From: Cerrena zonata
Taxonomy: Eukaryota > Basidiomycota > Agaricomycetes > Polyporales > Cerrenaceae
Length of the DNA: 64,000 bases
NCBI GenBank assembly: GCA_038087015.1
Contig: JASBNA010000104.1
Coordinates: 33,033 to 97,032, forward strand
Direction: 5' to 3'
The position numbers were made by a program, and so were the translations under genes. The notes under the pieces were generated by a model that saw nothing but the letters and a program-made list of their open reading frames with translations, ran no database searches and was not told the origin of the DNA. Positions 1 to 14,164 of this stretch are shown here, one piece after another; the stretch's first letter is position 1, and every line of letters starts with the position of its first letter.

Positions 1-3000
1 TATATCCATTCGGGTTCACTGACTTGGGGGCAGAACTGCTTCGAATCGTTCGATGTGCATTTTCCTTGCTTCTCGAGTTAATTAGGCGATCTTCTCGTTC
101 TCGCCGAGATTCAATCCAACATACAGCCGACAATGAGAGGAATTAGGTGACAGAACCCACTGACTCTTTGACAAGCAGATGGGAATAGTGGCCTTCTTCG
201 CAGTCGTCGATTCTCATTGAATTACAGACCAATGTAACGCTGTCACGGAATATGTTAAACTGTACACTTCTCATCTGAAATAATGGGGCTCATTTACGAT
301 TCCGCCCCCTTACACAGGCCACCCAAAGGCAGACGTAGATCAAGTCAGAACGCGGCCAGACGGCCCCAGATCCTATTTGCACGTATGTTGGGGAACAAAA
401 TTATCCCATTTTGCCTCGATTGAGATCGGAGCCACAGCTACCGAAACTCAAACAGAAAAATGAAGGCAGCCACTCCCAGGTGGCTTTTGTTTATCGTGTA
501 CAAGCCAAGAATCTGGCAAGTCTCTGATTAGGGTGGTAGATAACTTGAGAATAATACGGTTGAGATGGTGATTCGTCTCTTGCAGTTCATACATCAGTCA
601 GGCACTTGTATGGAAGAGCTATATGATAGATCTCATCGACTGCAAGTTTCGATTAGATTGGGTTTATGTGACGTCAAAGTGGGTTTGTGTAGTGTTAGAA
701 TTCAAGAGACGCGCTGATAGCGAAAGGAAGAAAATTTGGGGACGGTCCTCTAATTCGGCGACGAAAATTTTATAAGAAAATGCCTTGGTTCAACGTGCCA
801 TGCCACGGCATCTCAAGTTTCCGGAGTGAATTGAGGTGTATAGATCCTTGTGGCTGAGCGGGAGATTTGACTTTGAATGTCAAGGCTTCGGGCTGGTCAT
901 ACCTGCCGGGATCCTGTTCAACTGACTGGGACGTTTCTACAAAACCAAGTGCATTGCGTTTCCATCGGCCTTCAGAGGAGATGTTGGTCAAGTTATATTT
1001 TATATTACTGTATGCTATCCATCGCCGCCATATGATCATCACCCTCGGGCATATCGGGCGTACCATTCCGAAAGGTTCCGCTATTCAATCCGACTCCCGG
1101 CGCTCGTGTGCTGCTCCGGGGGTGGAACGACTGGGAGTAACTTAGAGCAGTAAATACTTCCACATTATACGGTAAGTTTTCCATTGGCTTGGATGTTCGT
1201 CGTTTACTTCCAGTTACTCCTATAAAGCAGTCATGTCAAAAGATATTTCTCCGTTAGAGTTCAACGTTCAATTGCTGCGGACTGCTGTCACTGACATTGA
1301 ACTTCATATCCACTCTAGTTTTGCCGGTCTATTGATCCCGGCTAACCCTGGCCAAACGCGACCAGCTCCTCAACGACGGCACAAGTCGCAGTCAAGATAC
1401 TGACTCATTTGACATCTAGAGAAGGCTGCACGGTGTAGAGTTACCCCTCGTGGCTGGACATCGTGACTTCTATGAACCTTTTCGTGCACCACACTGCTGA
1501 TAGGCTTCTACCTGTTGGTACTGGTTGATTGATATCTGACAGTGTCGAAGTTCTAGAAGACTCCAGTAAACGACGTGTGGGCCTACATTTGTTTCATAGC
1601 AGGGACCCGAGAGTGGTTTGGATGTCAGTTAACTTCGATGGCGTTTGGAATGTTTCAAGCTGGTTGAAGTCGTATTCACGATCGAAAACGTCATGTTATA
1701 AACAGGTAAGTAATACTGAGTCGTTTAAATTTCTACTGAACTCGGGTCACTTAAAGATTCTCCCTCGGGCTTAGGGATAGCATCGTGGTCGCGGTGGTTA
1801 AGCTTCTCCGAGCTCCAACGATTTGAAAACTTCCTATGTTCTGTATAGGTCAAATCTTTCCCGTATAGTTTGGGGTGCCTCGGAACCGTGAAAATTTTAC
1901 TAAGGTACTAGTACAGTACCATACTGACTCGAAACTCTCCATACAAACGGGATGCTGACACGTAGGCATCAGACAAACACTGTCGAGCCCAGACAGGTCA
2001 CCGGTCATCGCCAACGTCCTTGGAAGTTCGTACTCATCTCCATCAAACTCAACAAGTATGCTATTAGGCTGGGGTGCTGGGACTTCAGTAACAAGTATAG
2101 GAAATAGTTGCGATCGAGTATGTCCTTCCTTCCATTCCCACTGAATAGCTTTTATTGCTCAGGGTATCCTTGGCAGCCCTGTCTGCGATTAGTATGCAGC
2201 GCGGACTGACTAATGATGTTAAGCTAGGGTGTGGTAATGTCACAAAAACTTCAAGATTCGCAAACGCATGGACATCTCCCTGTTACGGAACCGATCTTCT
2301 CCTACACGGGATAAAATCCTCACCTCGCGTCTACTCTTGTGCTGGATGAGCTCACAGGTTTCCCCTAACGTCAGGACAAACACACGTTAACTGGACGTAG
2401 TATTAGAAAGGCACTGGCCTATCTGTACTGAAGCGATGGGTGTGTGTCAGTAGTCCTCCGTAATGGGGAATCTTTCTAAGGTCAGCAGTAAGACTCGTTG
2501 AGTCGTTATTAGGTTCTCTCGGGATCCCTGAGAGATGATTCATTCCACGACGCGGGCTTTCCTGTCCTGAATGCCGCAAGTACGATTTATCAGCGGTCAG
2601 AATCGGATATGAGGTCATACCCCTGCAATTCGTCACCAATCTTCATTAGAAGATGACAGGTAATGAAAGTAGCCCTAAAATTCCCCGTTTTTGTGATAGG
2701 TGGATTGTCTCAGCACACGCTACAGGAGCTTGCAGGTAGATAGGGGTTCTATTAGTGAGGTAAGTACGTGATGCCTCGACGAGTTCTGCCGTTAATTGAC
2801 GTATAGGCCAGCTGTCGCATTCCTTAAGGAATATACTTTCATCCACGGGGCGATGATACAATGAGGTAACTCCCCTCCTAGTCGCTTATCTCATTCCTTT
2901 TCCAATAAAAATACGAGGATCGTACGAGGAAGGAAATCGATTAATATTGATTTTGTTTTGTTTCCAGTTCTGTGTCTTGTCCAGGCTCTACGAGGCTACG

Positions 3001-6000
3001 TAAGACCATCTGTCAGTGTGCTATTGCACACCAGTTCATAGCGACTCAAGGTCTAAAATCTGGCATCTTGCTTCCTCTGTACTGCGCTGTGATTAGGCGT
3101 TCTTGGTATGCAGCCCAAACTCGGACTCGGAGTTCTATGTTCCTACCTCAACATATCCTTGCTCTGTACTGTATGTTCTATGCTGTATATCGTCGTCTGG
3201 CAGTATACGGATAGCTAGGGTCCTCGCCGCCCTTACTACTCCCTACCTACCTCTTAACCCGCACTCGTGTGCGATCAGCATATCGATTGCTTTATCGATC
3301 TATACCTTGCACGTCCACTGTAACCCTGCATACCATCAAGATGCTATCAAGATATTATAATGCTATACTGATCGCGACAGTGAAAATGGATATCAGCTGA
3401 ACACGCGACCTTTCAGCGACCCTTCAAGCTCTTATGTCTGTAGCACCGGTTTGCTATTCCCCATGCTTGCAGTTATAAAAAGAATATATGAATGCTACTA
3501 GGCGATGACTCTCTTTGCGCTCAATATCATCTAACTATTTGTTATGTTTGTGAATTTCAAAAGCTGTTCCTCTCTCCGTGCCCTTAATATCTGCTTGCTG
3601 GTCAAAAGGGAGCACGTTCATATGCGGAAATGGACTGTTATATGTCAAAATATATTCCGCACGCCGCTCTAAAGTTATCTGTGTAAGGCTTCTTCAGCAA
3701 GAAGATTACAGGGGAAGCCCTACAGCGATACTTCGTTCCTCTTCAGCATATGCATATTATGTCGAATGGAATTAACTTTAATCGCGGATGTTTGTCCCGT
3801 CGACCGCGGAACATTTCCTTTGCTTCCGAATCAGAACCAATGTCGTGGCGACACGCCCAATGTAATTGTCCTTGGGCTGTTTATATGAATCTGATATTCT
3901 AAAGTATCAGTATGTAGAACAATTGGAGTAGCCAATGATTCAGGTGACGAGGACTTAAACGATCGGAGACATCTTTGCCGTGTCAGGCAGGGATTTTGCG
4001 ATGATCATTGGGAACGGGCTCAGTACATAATTCTTGTTACTACCTAGTGTCCTTTGCGTGAAGTCCACATCCAATTGAAAAATAGATGGTCAAAATGCCC
4101 TAGCATTTGTCGGAGATTCATTTGCTTGCCTACTATGTCGGTCCTAGTAGCAGATCCGAGTCGGTATTGATGATATAAGTCAATATTCGTACCGGGTAGA
4201 TAGTGTTCTTGGTCTCAAGCTGTCTACTTACCGTTAGTCATCGGGTAACTTAATTTCAACGTTCGGCGCTTAAATGCGGAGGTGGTGGCAATAGGGATGG
4301 CAATATGGCAGTACACTTGTCAGGTAGTACGTACCTCCTCCGGACAATTTGAAATGTTACACCCCAGGCGGCAAAGTTGCGGCTCGATTTAAAGTTGTAA
4401 GATCTGGTAAGCACACCTGTGATTAAATTTTTATGTGTTCACTGTACTTATTCTAAGCCGGCTCGAGCGTGTCTCGGGCATACACCACTGATCAGGAACA
4501 ACATCTACAGAAGTAATATGTTATCTAGCAGTATTGCCAGTTGCAGCTATTGAGGTAGCCCAGTCCTTCAGGGGACCACTTCCCACAGAGTGACGTTGAT
4601 TGTAGGTATCTTGACTCCCGTTCTAAAATAATAACGGTTAGAATCGGCCGGCTATGTTAAATATGTAGGATCCGTGCGCCATTGTATGAGTAGGCAACAC
4701 GGTCACGCTTCGCTTCTTCAAAGGTTCACATATTTTCCATTTCTGACGGAGAGCCCACTGATCAAAATAGATGAGTGTCTGCCACTGTCCGGCATCGAGT
4801 TGCTCCTCCAGGTCAACCATCGTACCGTGTCTGACTAACACGTGGTCCGTGTTCAAGCTTGTGGGCTATTGTTGTTGCGTTGCATTGACTTGTATCTTAA
4901 CCAGCTAGATGCTTTCTGGAATCTTCCAACACTTCACAGGGCTTTCAAATACCTTCTTGGGTAAACTAGAATTCTCTCAAACATCCGCGAACGATTCCTG
5001 GGAGAGTTGGGAGGTCCACGTATTATCACATTTGGGATAAATACTAATAGGATATTGTAAATCCCAGGCATGTCGATCCAAGGGGGTTATGAAGTGAAAG
5101 TTCGTAAAAGGGAGCTTGCAAGTATCAAACAAGGTTCTGTCCATGTCAGAAATTCTTAGCATCGTACCTCTCTCCACACTTACGTTTGGCTGATCACTCA
5201 CCGACGGCTTAGTTTCTACCCCTACAGGTACATAGGACTGTTGGGCTGGGGCTGGGGGGGCGGGGGCACTGTTAGAGTGTCGCTAACACAGAAGACCCAA
5301 CATTCTGCCTCTGCTGTACTTTTTTTGAGCAACTCGAAGTGCTGATCTTCCATCACGCACGTATGGTGTACTTGGATGAAGGACCAGGAATGTGATGTAC
5401 ATAAGATCCGCGAAGCATGCAGTCGTGTACGCTTACCATAAGACGTTGATCGTCGAGCAATCTGCAAGGTTAGAATCGTATCGTTTAAACACCCTCAGGC
5501 CTAATATTGACTAACACCTCATGGCGCCGCGTATGCAGTCCCTCAAAAAGCAATGTAATATCATACACCGGTTGAATCTCGAGATAAAATTGAGTAGCTA
5601 ATTTTGCTCCTGTTCAACGTAATTAGGTTTACTAATCATCAAGTGTTTAGTCACGTCCGATTTTATGTTCTCGACCTGGATCAGATATAAGGAATACGGC
5701 GCTATTTTTGCTGCTCACTCCAAGTCCTTCTATCGGACCCCAAAAGAACAATCGGAAGCGGCAGAGCGGTATCTAGTTCGATGAGAGTTTGCCGCTCTGG
5801 TATTAGGATTAAGTCATGCCAGAACTTTGCGCGAACCAGGCAAGTGGAATGGGAAATGACAGTGTTTGGACCCTCCCAAAATGGTTGCGCGATCATAGGC
5901 AAGGAATCGGTCCATAACCTGGAGAAACCCCACCAAATCTATACAGGCGCATCTCTGCATATCTCCAGATCGTATAGTCGTCTGATAGGCCTCCCCTCAC

Positions 6001-9000
6001 ATTGATACACCCCGAAATATGATTCGGACCGCTTGACGCCACTGTAAGCCCTTTGACCTTAACTAATTTATGTGGTGTCATCTACATATCCAGTACGGTC
6101 TCTAAATCACGAAGTATCGCTCCTCTTGCGAAAAGTTATTTCTGGTGAGTCCCTAACGTTTTCAAGCTACCACGGCACTCAAGTAGTGATCGTTCGAGTA
6201 TCTCATGATCTTACTCGTTTCCCAAGGCTGTTCCTTGATCACAGCCTGTGCCGTAAAGTCCCTTCGCTTCTCATCGTTGTGCTTTGATTTGTAAACTGCA
6301 CTTGTCTCTGCTAAATCTATTCCTCTAATCTAGAGAGATTCCTACACAGTCCCACATACAGTTACCAACAATCGGTCTCAAGAAACATGCTTGTCATTTT
6401 TCCACGTCTTAGGACTTCTTTCGATGGATGGAAGAAGAGTCTTTCCTTTACATTACGCTTACGCCCTACGGCCTCCTGGTATAGGGGATTTGGAATCTGC
6501 CAAGTATATACTTGGCGTCCGGGGGAGTTCCAATGGGGATGCTTTTTGCTAATCCTACATTATGTGATATCATGGCGATCGACATGAGGTGTTTTGTAGT
6601 GGATTTAGTCAGAAAGGAAGTTATTTCGACGCCGTCATACCCCGTATAGAAGTCCTCATGCTAGGCGAATGCCCAATATTCAATCGATACTATACTGCCA
6701 AGCTGCTGTCGTAGACAGTACAATACAGATCTCTTTTCTTTTAGAACTCATCAGTGCTTGCACTAATCTCCTCCGACGGATTCGACGCTTGTCCTTACCC
6801 ACTATTCCGGAGTGTGGGAACACTAATACGCAGATGTTTGAGTAGTACATAATGCTATGAATAGAGAAGTATTGCGATGATAGGTACATGACCAAGAAAA
6901 TATTTCCTCAAATAGTTTGAGTAAGGGGTGACTGACATACTCGTCTGATGAGTGAGTGATCGTCCGTCGATGTCGGGCACAAATGAATGGATGCAGTGCT
7001 TAGTCTTATAGAAAGGCGTCGGTGAAGAGTTCAAGAATCGGAGAGAACGCTCCGAGAGCTATTATCCTGGTATCACCTCCGACGTTAGCTTCCAGCAGAC
7101 GATAGAAATTTTTTGCAGAAAGTTTTCTCGTCTTGACAGCTCCTCCCGGCGGAGGGTCGGAGATCGTGGCATTGTAAAATTACAGCTTCGGACATCGTTC
7201 CTTGTGGAATGTAATTGTTGTTGCTTACTAGTAGGGTTAATGTGAGGGTCCGGACTCGCACCCCTCCTTAATAAATTATAAACGTATTTTATGCTATGAG
7301 CTCAGTGAAGTTTTACTGTCTACTCACCTTGGAGATCCCCTCGTTATTTAAATCAGTACGCATAGCATATGTATACTGTAACTATCCATCTAAAAACATT
7401 CATCTTTACTACGTCTATCATACAGTAGTAGTTACCTACCACTGGCCATCGAAAGGGATATGTATATACGGAAGAAGCCGAATGATTGAAACGCCCGCCG
7501 GTCACAAAGCCGATCGTTGAAACTTGATTGTGAGTCGCGACGATCATGGTAACTCACTCATCTAACGACACTACCACGAGTCACCTAGTCTGTCTCAAAA
7601 TGAAAACTCGCATCTTGTACGTCTTTAACTTCTCTTTTGCGAGAATTCATCACTGTTAAGATGGCTTCAGTCCTAGTACTCTAGTCAAGACTTAGGGTTT
7701 CGAGTGCAAGATAAGATTCTGCTTCTTTTTAGGGAGCTGTGGCATAGACACTGACTGAAGTCTTTAATCTTGAACTAAATTTCTATCTTCAACTTCGTAC
7801 GCCGCGACCCTGCTGACACGCTGTGTACGTATCGAATTGTTGACGCCGAACTTCCCCACGGCTTGGACGTCGTGACTCGTGGCGACTTCAATATGAACGA
7901 ATTCGAACCATGTTTTCGAAGGAGATTCGTTCATGACTACATGTGGCTACTAACACTAAGATAAGTTAGATAAAGGTGGGTTCTGGACTCACAAATTATC
8001 TATATCTAGCTCCCAGGTCTCAGGCCTTCCACGACGAAGTGGAACCTTCGGGCTGTGTGAACGTTCAACGTTATCGCTCGCGCTGGTTACGGTAGTTGCA
8101 CAGGATACACGTAGCCTCGCCTCAAGCCCGCTACCTCTGGCAGCTCCAAGACAAGTCAAGACATACTAGATTTCCAGAACTATGGGCTGTTCGAGAAGTC
8201 TTCATACGATATCACTATATTTAGCGTCTGCTAGTAATACTGAGAACAGTGTATATAAGCTCTATGTGAGTACTCCATATTCTGGGGAAATTTAAAAATA
8301 ATTCGGCTACTACTATGGACTAGTGGGGGTGCGGAGAAGATATGGCTGTTGATACCCCCCCGGTGCTCCATAATCTTATAACAGTGGCCTAAATTTGAAC
8401 CCAGAAAGACTTATCCTAACTTATGCCGAGTAGTACCGCCTGTGCTCTTCTAGTCGAGATCGAGGGTCTTTACAGACTTTCATATTCGGCAAACCTCGCT
8501 GGAAACCTTCGCCTGTCATGCTGTGGCTTCCAGAGCCCTCTGTGTAGAACTAATTTCTACTACAGAACCCTACGCTCAGATACAGTAGTCCCCAACTGCT
8601 TGGCACCGAAGATTGATACGAGATCGTCCCTGTTCTCTCAGTTTTGCCTGGAGCAGATATTTTTTATCATCGGTAGTTGTATCACCAAGAAGTGGTTCAC
8701 TTCAGCCCTATTCAAACAGCTATCGGGATTAAGGGGGTTGTGATGAGCATATGGACTAGATCGATCGTCTCCTTGTTTGTCGGATTGTCGATTGTCTATT
8801 GCGTACGAACTTTAAGTAAGCTTATATCTCGAGCCTCAGCCAATCAGTTCGAAATCATTACCAAATCAGCAAATATCATCATACGGTCAGTTTACCCGCA
8901 TTTACCTGTGAGGACGATATCATTTTAATATTAGTTCGCAGTTGAGAAAGATCAGCGCAGTGAAAGCGATGTAATGCAGATCCTGCGTGCCGCGAGAGTG

Positions 9001-10620
9001 CTGCACGTCGGCGGAAGTACACTCAAGTTCTTGGCCGCAGCCCATAACATGATTCTTGCGGTAGCGACATTACAAGGTGACGTTGGTCGAGCATACTATC
9101 CATGTGCCATGGGGTATTTTGGCTATTCCCGAGCTTTTCATATAGTGGCCATTTCCGGTATCAAATACAGGGACAAGTTGTCCTGCCGAAAGTCAGATGA
9201 TTATGTCATGGAGTCGCAACCCCTGGCCCATATTAGATATGCGTTTAGGGTCTTTATGCAACACTCCATGATGTTGACCATCATATCAAGTCCAAAGAAC
9301 CCCAAAGAGCATTGCAATAGCCCCGTTGATCCAACGTACATGGTTCAGACGGAGATTGCATCCAGAGGATACATATCGTGTTTCTCAAACAATTAGCCAG
9401 GTGTGACACTCACCCATTTAAGGTCGTATGCTATCGCTCAATTCTTTAGCTTTATGTAGCCCAATCGAGATATCTCGGGTTGCAAGGGCGAGCTACCTGG
9501 CCCGTGTATCGACTTCCCAGTGTGTCTTGGGGATTCCCCTGCTTGCCCTGATTAGAATGACGCTGTGAACATGAGCCAGACCACGAGTACTATTACAATT
9601 AACCATGTTAAAGGTAAGAGAGACCCTAGGGACGGTATGTCGCGTCCCAGATCCTAACATGAAGATGCGATCTTGAACTCTTTAGATGGAGAGATCAAGA
9701 TAAGCATCGTCACGCCTCCCCTTGGTGACGAGTACAACAGCCGACGTACAGTACTACAGGTTTACTGCGCACGCATCCCAGGCCCGGGTGGTAAGACTCT
9801 TTTATCTCTCCGGGTGGCATAAGCCTACACCAGTGCAGAGAATCCCGGCCATTCGTGGGTCTCCAAGACCCGCCGGTTGACAAACCGCCGTCTTGTCTGC
9901 CGGCGTTCTACCATTTCCGGTACATTTGTCAGTCAATAGACAGCCCGCGCATAGCAAGCTTGAGTTCTCATTGCAACTCGCTTCATATTATTGTATGCAT
10001 TTATCTGCTCAAACTCCGTACATTCTTTGTCACATAAGTATTTGACTCCGACATCTCTTTGGAACGTTTCAAGGGGGCGGTTTTGCCTTTGACGGTCTTA
10101 TGTTCTCGACTTCCGTTCTTTGACCCGAACAGATCGAAAAGACCCTTTGCTAGATACTTGAAGCGAGTTGTAAGTATAGGTATAGTATATATTCGGTAGA
10201 ATCTGGAACCCGAGCCAAAGTTTTTGCAAGCAGTGCCAAACTTGTTACCGTGCATACTATATCGGGATCAACCTTGAAGATCTTGAATTCGAAGAACACA
10301 ACATCGTTTTGACCTTGTTGAAACGCCATCATAATCAGTAGCCTGAAATACATATAATTGGCGTATCTGTTTATTGGACAGGTGAATAATGCTACCGGGA
10401 TCGTACCTCTCTTCCGATACAGTCGTAATACGAAGATGTCGCGCTAGCGTGGTCGACTACAATGTCCCCTTTTTGCTTCAATTTCTCACTCACGTAGAGA
10501 CCTACTGTACCTGTGTATAATAGTAGTGGCAGCGCCGCGGAGACATCGACGTCAGGGCGGGGATAGCAGGCGTAAAGGAGGCTAATGGCATGACATAGGA
10601 TTGTATCTATTAAAATCATC
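1..10620. other. Long stretch without a supportable gene
   Basis: No reading frame here shows a recognisable domain, a chain of exons with credible splice sites, or similarity to the gene families found later in the window. All open frames are short, at most about 140 codons, and their translations look like random amino-acid mixtures. I see no transposon protein motif, terminal repeat, tandem array or tRNA. Base composition looks even by eye, but this was not computed. It could be old decayed mobile DNA, non-coding spacer, or unreliable assembly next to a gap. The change to clearly gene-bearing sequence occurs close to 10.7 kb. Confidence 0.6.
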
Positions 10621-10726
10621 ATTTACACACATTTTATGTAAAAGAAGTAACAATGACAACGACATAGAACAAAACAGTAAACAGGGTAGTTTGATACTCG
10701 TCCCTCTTTACATAGATTACTTTGTG

Positions 10727-11198
10727 GGCTTGGTGGCGGCCTTCACACCTCCGGCCATCCCTCCACCAGGCCTTCCTCGAGGTTTGAAACCGGGGGGAAG
10801 GACAATGGGTGGTGTTTCTGTCAATCTAAAGGGCGACAATTAGCAAATACGCCGTTGCCATCGACAAAGGTACACACGGAGGCGCAATGGTATTGTCTTC
10901 CCTATTGAAAAAGAGTTCACATGTCTGAATTTTCTAGAATAATGCGAACACACGTACTGAGGCTGTGAGACATGCTCCAATTCACTTTGGTTACTCTCCT
11001 CGCTCGCCGGGGATGTCTGACTTTCTTCCGCGTTACTTGCTACATGCTGACCTTCGTCGTTATGGTTAAGAGGCTCTGAGCTTTCGTATCGCAGAGAGAT
11101 ACTGTAAGATCGACAGGCGCAATAGATCGCAGAGGCATCGTAGCTCACCCAGCGAGTGGTTGAGCTTCTGGATCTTTTGGCTGATCGGCGTTGCTCAT
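10727..11198 (-). CDS. Small protein with acidic middle and glycine/lysine-rich tail, unknown function
   Basis: Not recognised. A four-exon model joins cleanly: start at 11198, introns 11148-11102, 10957-10902 and 10877-10826 (47, 56 and 52 nt, all GT-AG), stop at 10727-10729. The product is about 108 residues. The first two thirds are hydrophilic, rich in Glu, Ser, Gln and Asn, and probably disordered. The last 35 residues switch to a basic, Gly/Pro-rich block containing LPPGFKPRGRPGGG and ending ATKPTK. No signal peptide or membrane segment is seen. The ordered splice sites and the sharp change of composition argue for a real gene, since random sequence rarely gives four joinable exons. It is divergent from the WW-like gene that starts at 11595 and may share its promoter region. 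Confidence 0.55.
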
Positions 11199-11521
11199 TG
11201 TCAAGAGTCTTGCTGAGGATTGTCACAGTGATGAACAATGGTCATTACTAGGCTTATCTTTGATTTATAATTAAATAGATCATGCTATCGAAGCATTAAA
11301 GAGGTGCTCGTTGGAGCCTGGTGGTGAACTTTGGTTTCGACGGGTTTCGACTTGCCAGTGTATGCCGGACAATTACCCCTGTCACGCATGTCACAATTAA
11401 CGTAAATATGGTTTGCCAACAAAGGGGGCTGTGCGGCCCCGGACACTGGTATGGACAGGGTTGTTGGTTCGTGAATCGGAATCTCAGTACCCTTCTTAGG
11501 GTCTTGACTCTTGAACTTGCA

Positions 11522-11527
11522 TATAAG
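11522..11527 (+). promoter_or_regulatory. TATA-like element before the first WW-like gene
   Basis: TATAAG lies 73 nt upstream of the start codon at 11595. This is a sensible distance for a TATA box followed by a short 5' leader, and it supports 11595 over the later ATG at 11681. Confidence 0.35.
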
Positions 11528-11594
11528 TACCCGGGGTGTACTCTCGAAGACCTACCACTCCCACTCCCCTCAGCTCCTCTCAGATACTTCTAAG

Positions 11595-13599
11595 ATGTCA
11601 AAGGCACTTACATCTCTCAAGGCAACCACCCCAACTTCTTCCACACGCTATGATTCGCGTAGGAGGTGAGCTCCCAAGTTATGGCCACCGTCGATATGTT
11701 ATACTCATCATCACAAAGTGTAGAACCTGTGGTCCGAACCACTGCTATTTATGGGGAAGAGTCTCGGTATGAGAATGACCACATTGATGACACGCCTTTA
11801 ATTGAACATGAGTTTCGTAGACCCCTCTACCTTATGCCGTTCTGCACATCAGTCGTGAACCCAGAGGGCCAACTCTACTATACACTTCAAAATGAAATCA
11901 GGTTTATTATTGAACAACCTATGCAAGATCCGAAAGTTCAAGAACGAGTACTCTCCTGGTCATCCAAGATCGTAGAGATTCTGAAAGAACGTGCCATCGT
12001 TTTGCCACCTTCGGCCGAAATCTATCTGAACACTAGCGAAGACGGGGAAACTTGCTGGTACTATATAGCTGACCACGACTCTAAGGTTATATCGTGGATC
12101 GAGCCGGTTTCAACCGCAGATATTGGTCTTCGTCCCTCTGTTTCTGATGAGCACATACGTGAGCATAAATACACGTTACTATCACTCCTTTCCAAGTCTT
12201 ACATTTTGATATCTAGGATTCGCGCTCAATGAATGTTACTGGAATCATGTCGAATATTACTCAGCTCATGACTGCGGTGTCATTGACCTTCAGATGGACA
12301 ATCTATTCAGTGTGCTCGTGCAATGCAAAACTGGTACGTCAGTCTAATCAACTCTGCCATTCACGTTTTAACAGCAGACGCAGACCAGTTAACGTCTGAA
12401 GATTCAACGTTCCCCTTTTCTGCCCAAAAGTGTGAAGATTTCCTTCAGGTAATACGTGACTGTAGAGGTATGACATTCATGCAATGCAAATGATTGATAC
12501 GTACTGAGAAATCAACTCTCCATAGCAATTGAATCACCTGATATCACTCGTATTCGGTGGAGCATAGGTTCGTAGATATATCACCACCATTCTTGGATAC
12601 CAAACTAACAGCCAACATTATTCTTAGCGCGCATTTGGGGCCTAGTTTGTACGCCTCCTGATATCTAACATTGGAACCCACAACTTATTTGGTTCATCTC
12701 TAGGCAACCATCGTTTCATGACGCACTACGGACAACAAACTGCAAGACTGTCCCGCGATCAGTTAATATTGGACGTCCCAGAAGCCAAAGAAGGCAGGAT
12801 GTTTAGGTTACAGTCACGGATGCTTTTTAGCATCCCTAAACACTACAATGTTTCTTTGGAGAAACTTTTCTCGGATGCGATCATCTATCAAACTGAATGG
12901 CGTGAGTTCATCCCGAAATGCCGAGATGAATGGACACTTTCCACAGCCTTGGTGAGTTTCAAGTTCTTGCCGCACTATCGTATCTTTACTCACTCTGTCA
13001 ATCATAATAGTCGTTCGCTGTCTTAATGTACGAAACTCTTCGAGTTCCATTCCTTTTCTCGTACTCACGTTTCCCCCCTCTAGCTGCAATCTCATAATTC
13101 TCGGCTCTTCACATGGTTCGCAGGCGCTGTCAAAAGTTTCAACAGCCTTCAGCGCCGCTGCTGTCTCAGCAGGCACTGTCTTATTAACCAAGCATCAGCG
13201 TTCAGGAATGTGGACCGCTGCTCAAGCTGTAAGCTCTCAATGCAGTTCCTATCCTACTACGCAAAGAATACTAATCATTGATCTGCTCCCAAGGCTACAT
13301 ACCTAACCTACGCCCACAACGGATCTTCTGGCTTCCATAGTCTTGCCTGCCAGTTCAGTCTTCCCCGAGCGTTACTTCTCTGGGCGCTGGCGGCGTTCTC
13401 CCTCCAAGTTCCATTCCTCTTTGCTGATATGTCCGACCATTCTATGCTTGTTATTTTGGGAACCGCTCTAGTGCTCTGTTTCATCATTTATCTCTGTCAC
13501 ATGTTGCTCACGCGCTGTTGGTCGTTCCTTCGAGGCATACGACACTGGAGAATATTCCAGTCTCGCTCGATTAGGCTTGACGATACCCTTCCCTATTGA
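11595..13599 (+). CDS. WW-like membrane protein, first and most divergent copy
   Basis: Agaricomycete-type protein with a degenerate WW-like segment near the N-terminus (VVNPEGQLYYTLQNE), a long soluble middle and hydrophobic C-terminal segments. The start at 11595 splices to the next exon with a good GTGAGC donor, bypassing the ATG at 11681. The middle carries ILPPSAEIYL-type and NHRFMTHYGQQTARLSRDQ motifs seen across this fungal family. The end has about three or four membrane-spanning stretches (for example around VSAGTVLLTKHQ, LACQFSLPRALLLWALAAFS and VILGTALVLCFIIYLC) before the stop at 13597-13599. It shares THYGQQTARLSRD with the YHGQPxARLNRDE motif of the four copies further on, but is much more diverged. 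One intron near 13.06-13.13 kb is uncertain because the best donor gives the wrong phase. Function is unknown; membrane location is inferred from the hydrophobic segments. Confidence 0.7.
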
Positions 13600-14164
13600 A
13601 GAGGTTTGTAACCTCCCCCATATAGAGCTGAATCCGCCTTGCTTCGGACATCCATTATCGTCTTTATATCCCGAACTCGCCTGTACCCCAGTATCGATAC
13701 CCTCTGTACAAATATTTGTTTCGATAGGTTCGTACATTGTATCTAAATAACAAAAACACTATGAAATGTTTATATGATCAATTCACGTTTATCATTCAAT
13801 GCTTTTCACGATTGAATCCAGCCTCACGAAAGATCAAACTTTGCATAAGCTGCCATTTGTCAGTAGAGCCCTGTCTGATTGCGATGACGTTGGCGACTTG
13901 TTACATTCCCATACAACTCAATGGTCTGTCATACTCGGAGGTAAGTCTGATTGGTCCCTATCCGCATCTTCTTCTTCAAATTCGCTATCATGATCATACG
14001 TACTGACGATGATCCTTAGAACTCGAAGTGGTTAATTTCGCGCCATCCCTTCAATCATTAAGACACCGACCTGACGCAGAGATAATAACAGTGTTGGTAG
14101 AATAGGCACCGGAACGGATATATTCTGTGCGGTGAGCTCAGGTATCTTTTTACCACATCCTATC

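Noticed and set aside
8974..9396. 140-codon open frame on the + strand
   Set aside because: No motif or domain, atypical mixed composition, no partner exons; consistent with chance in a gene-free stretch.
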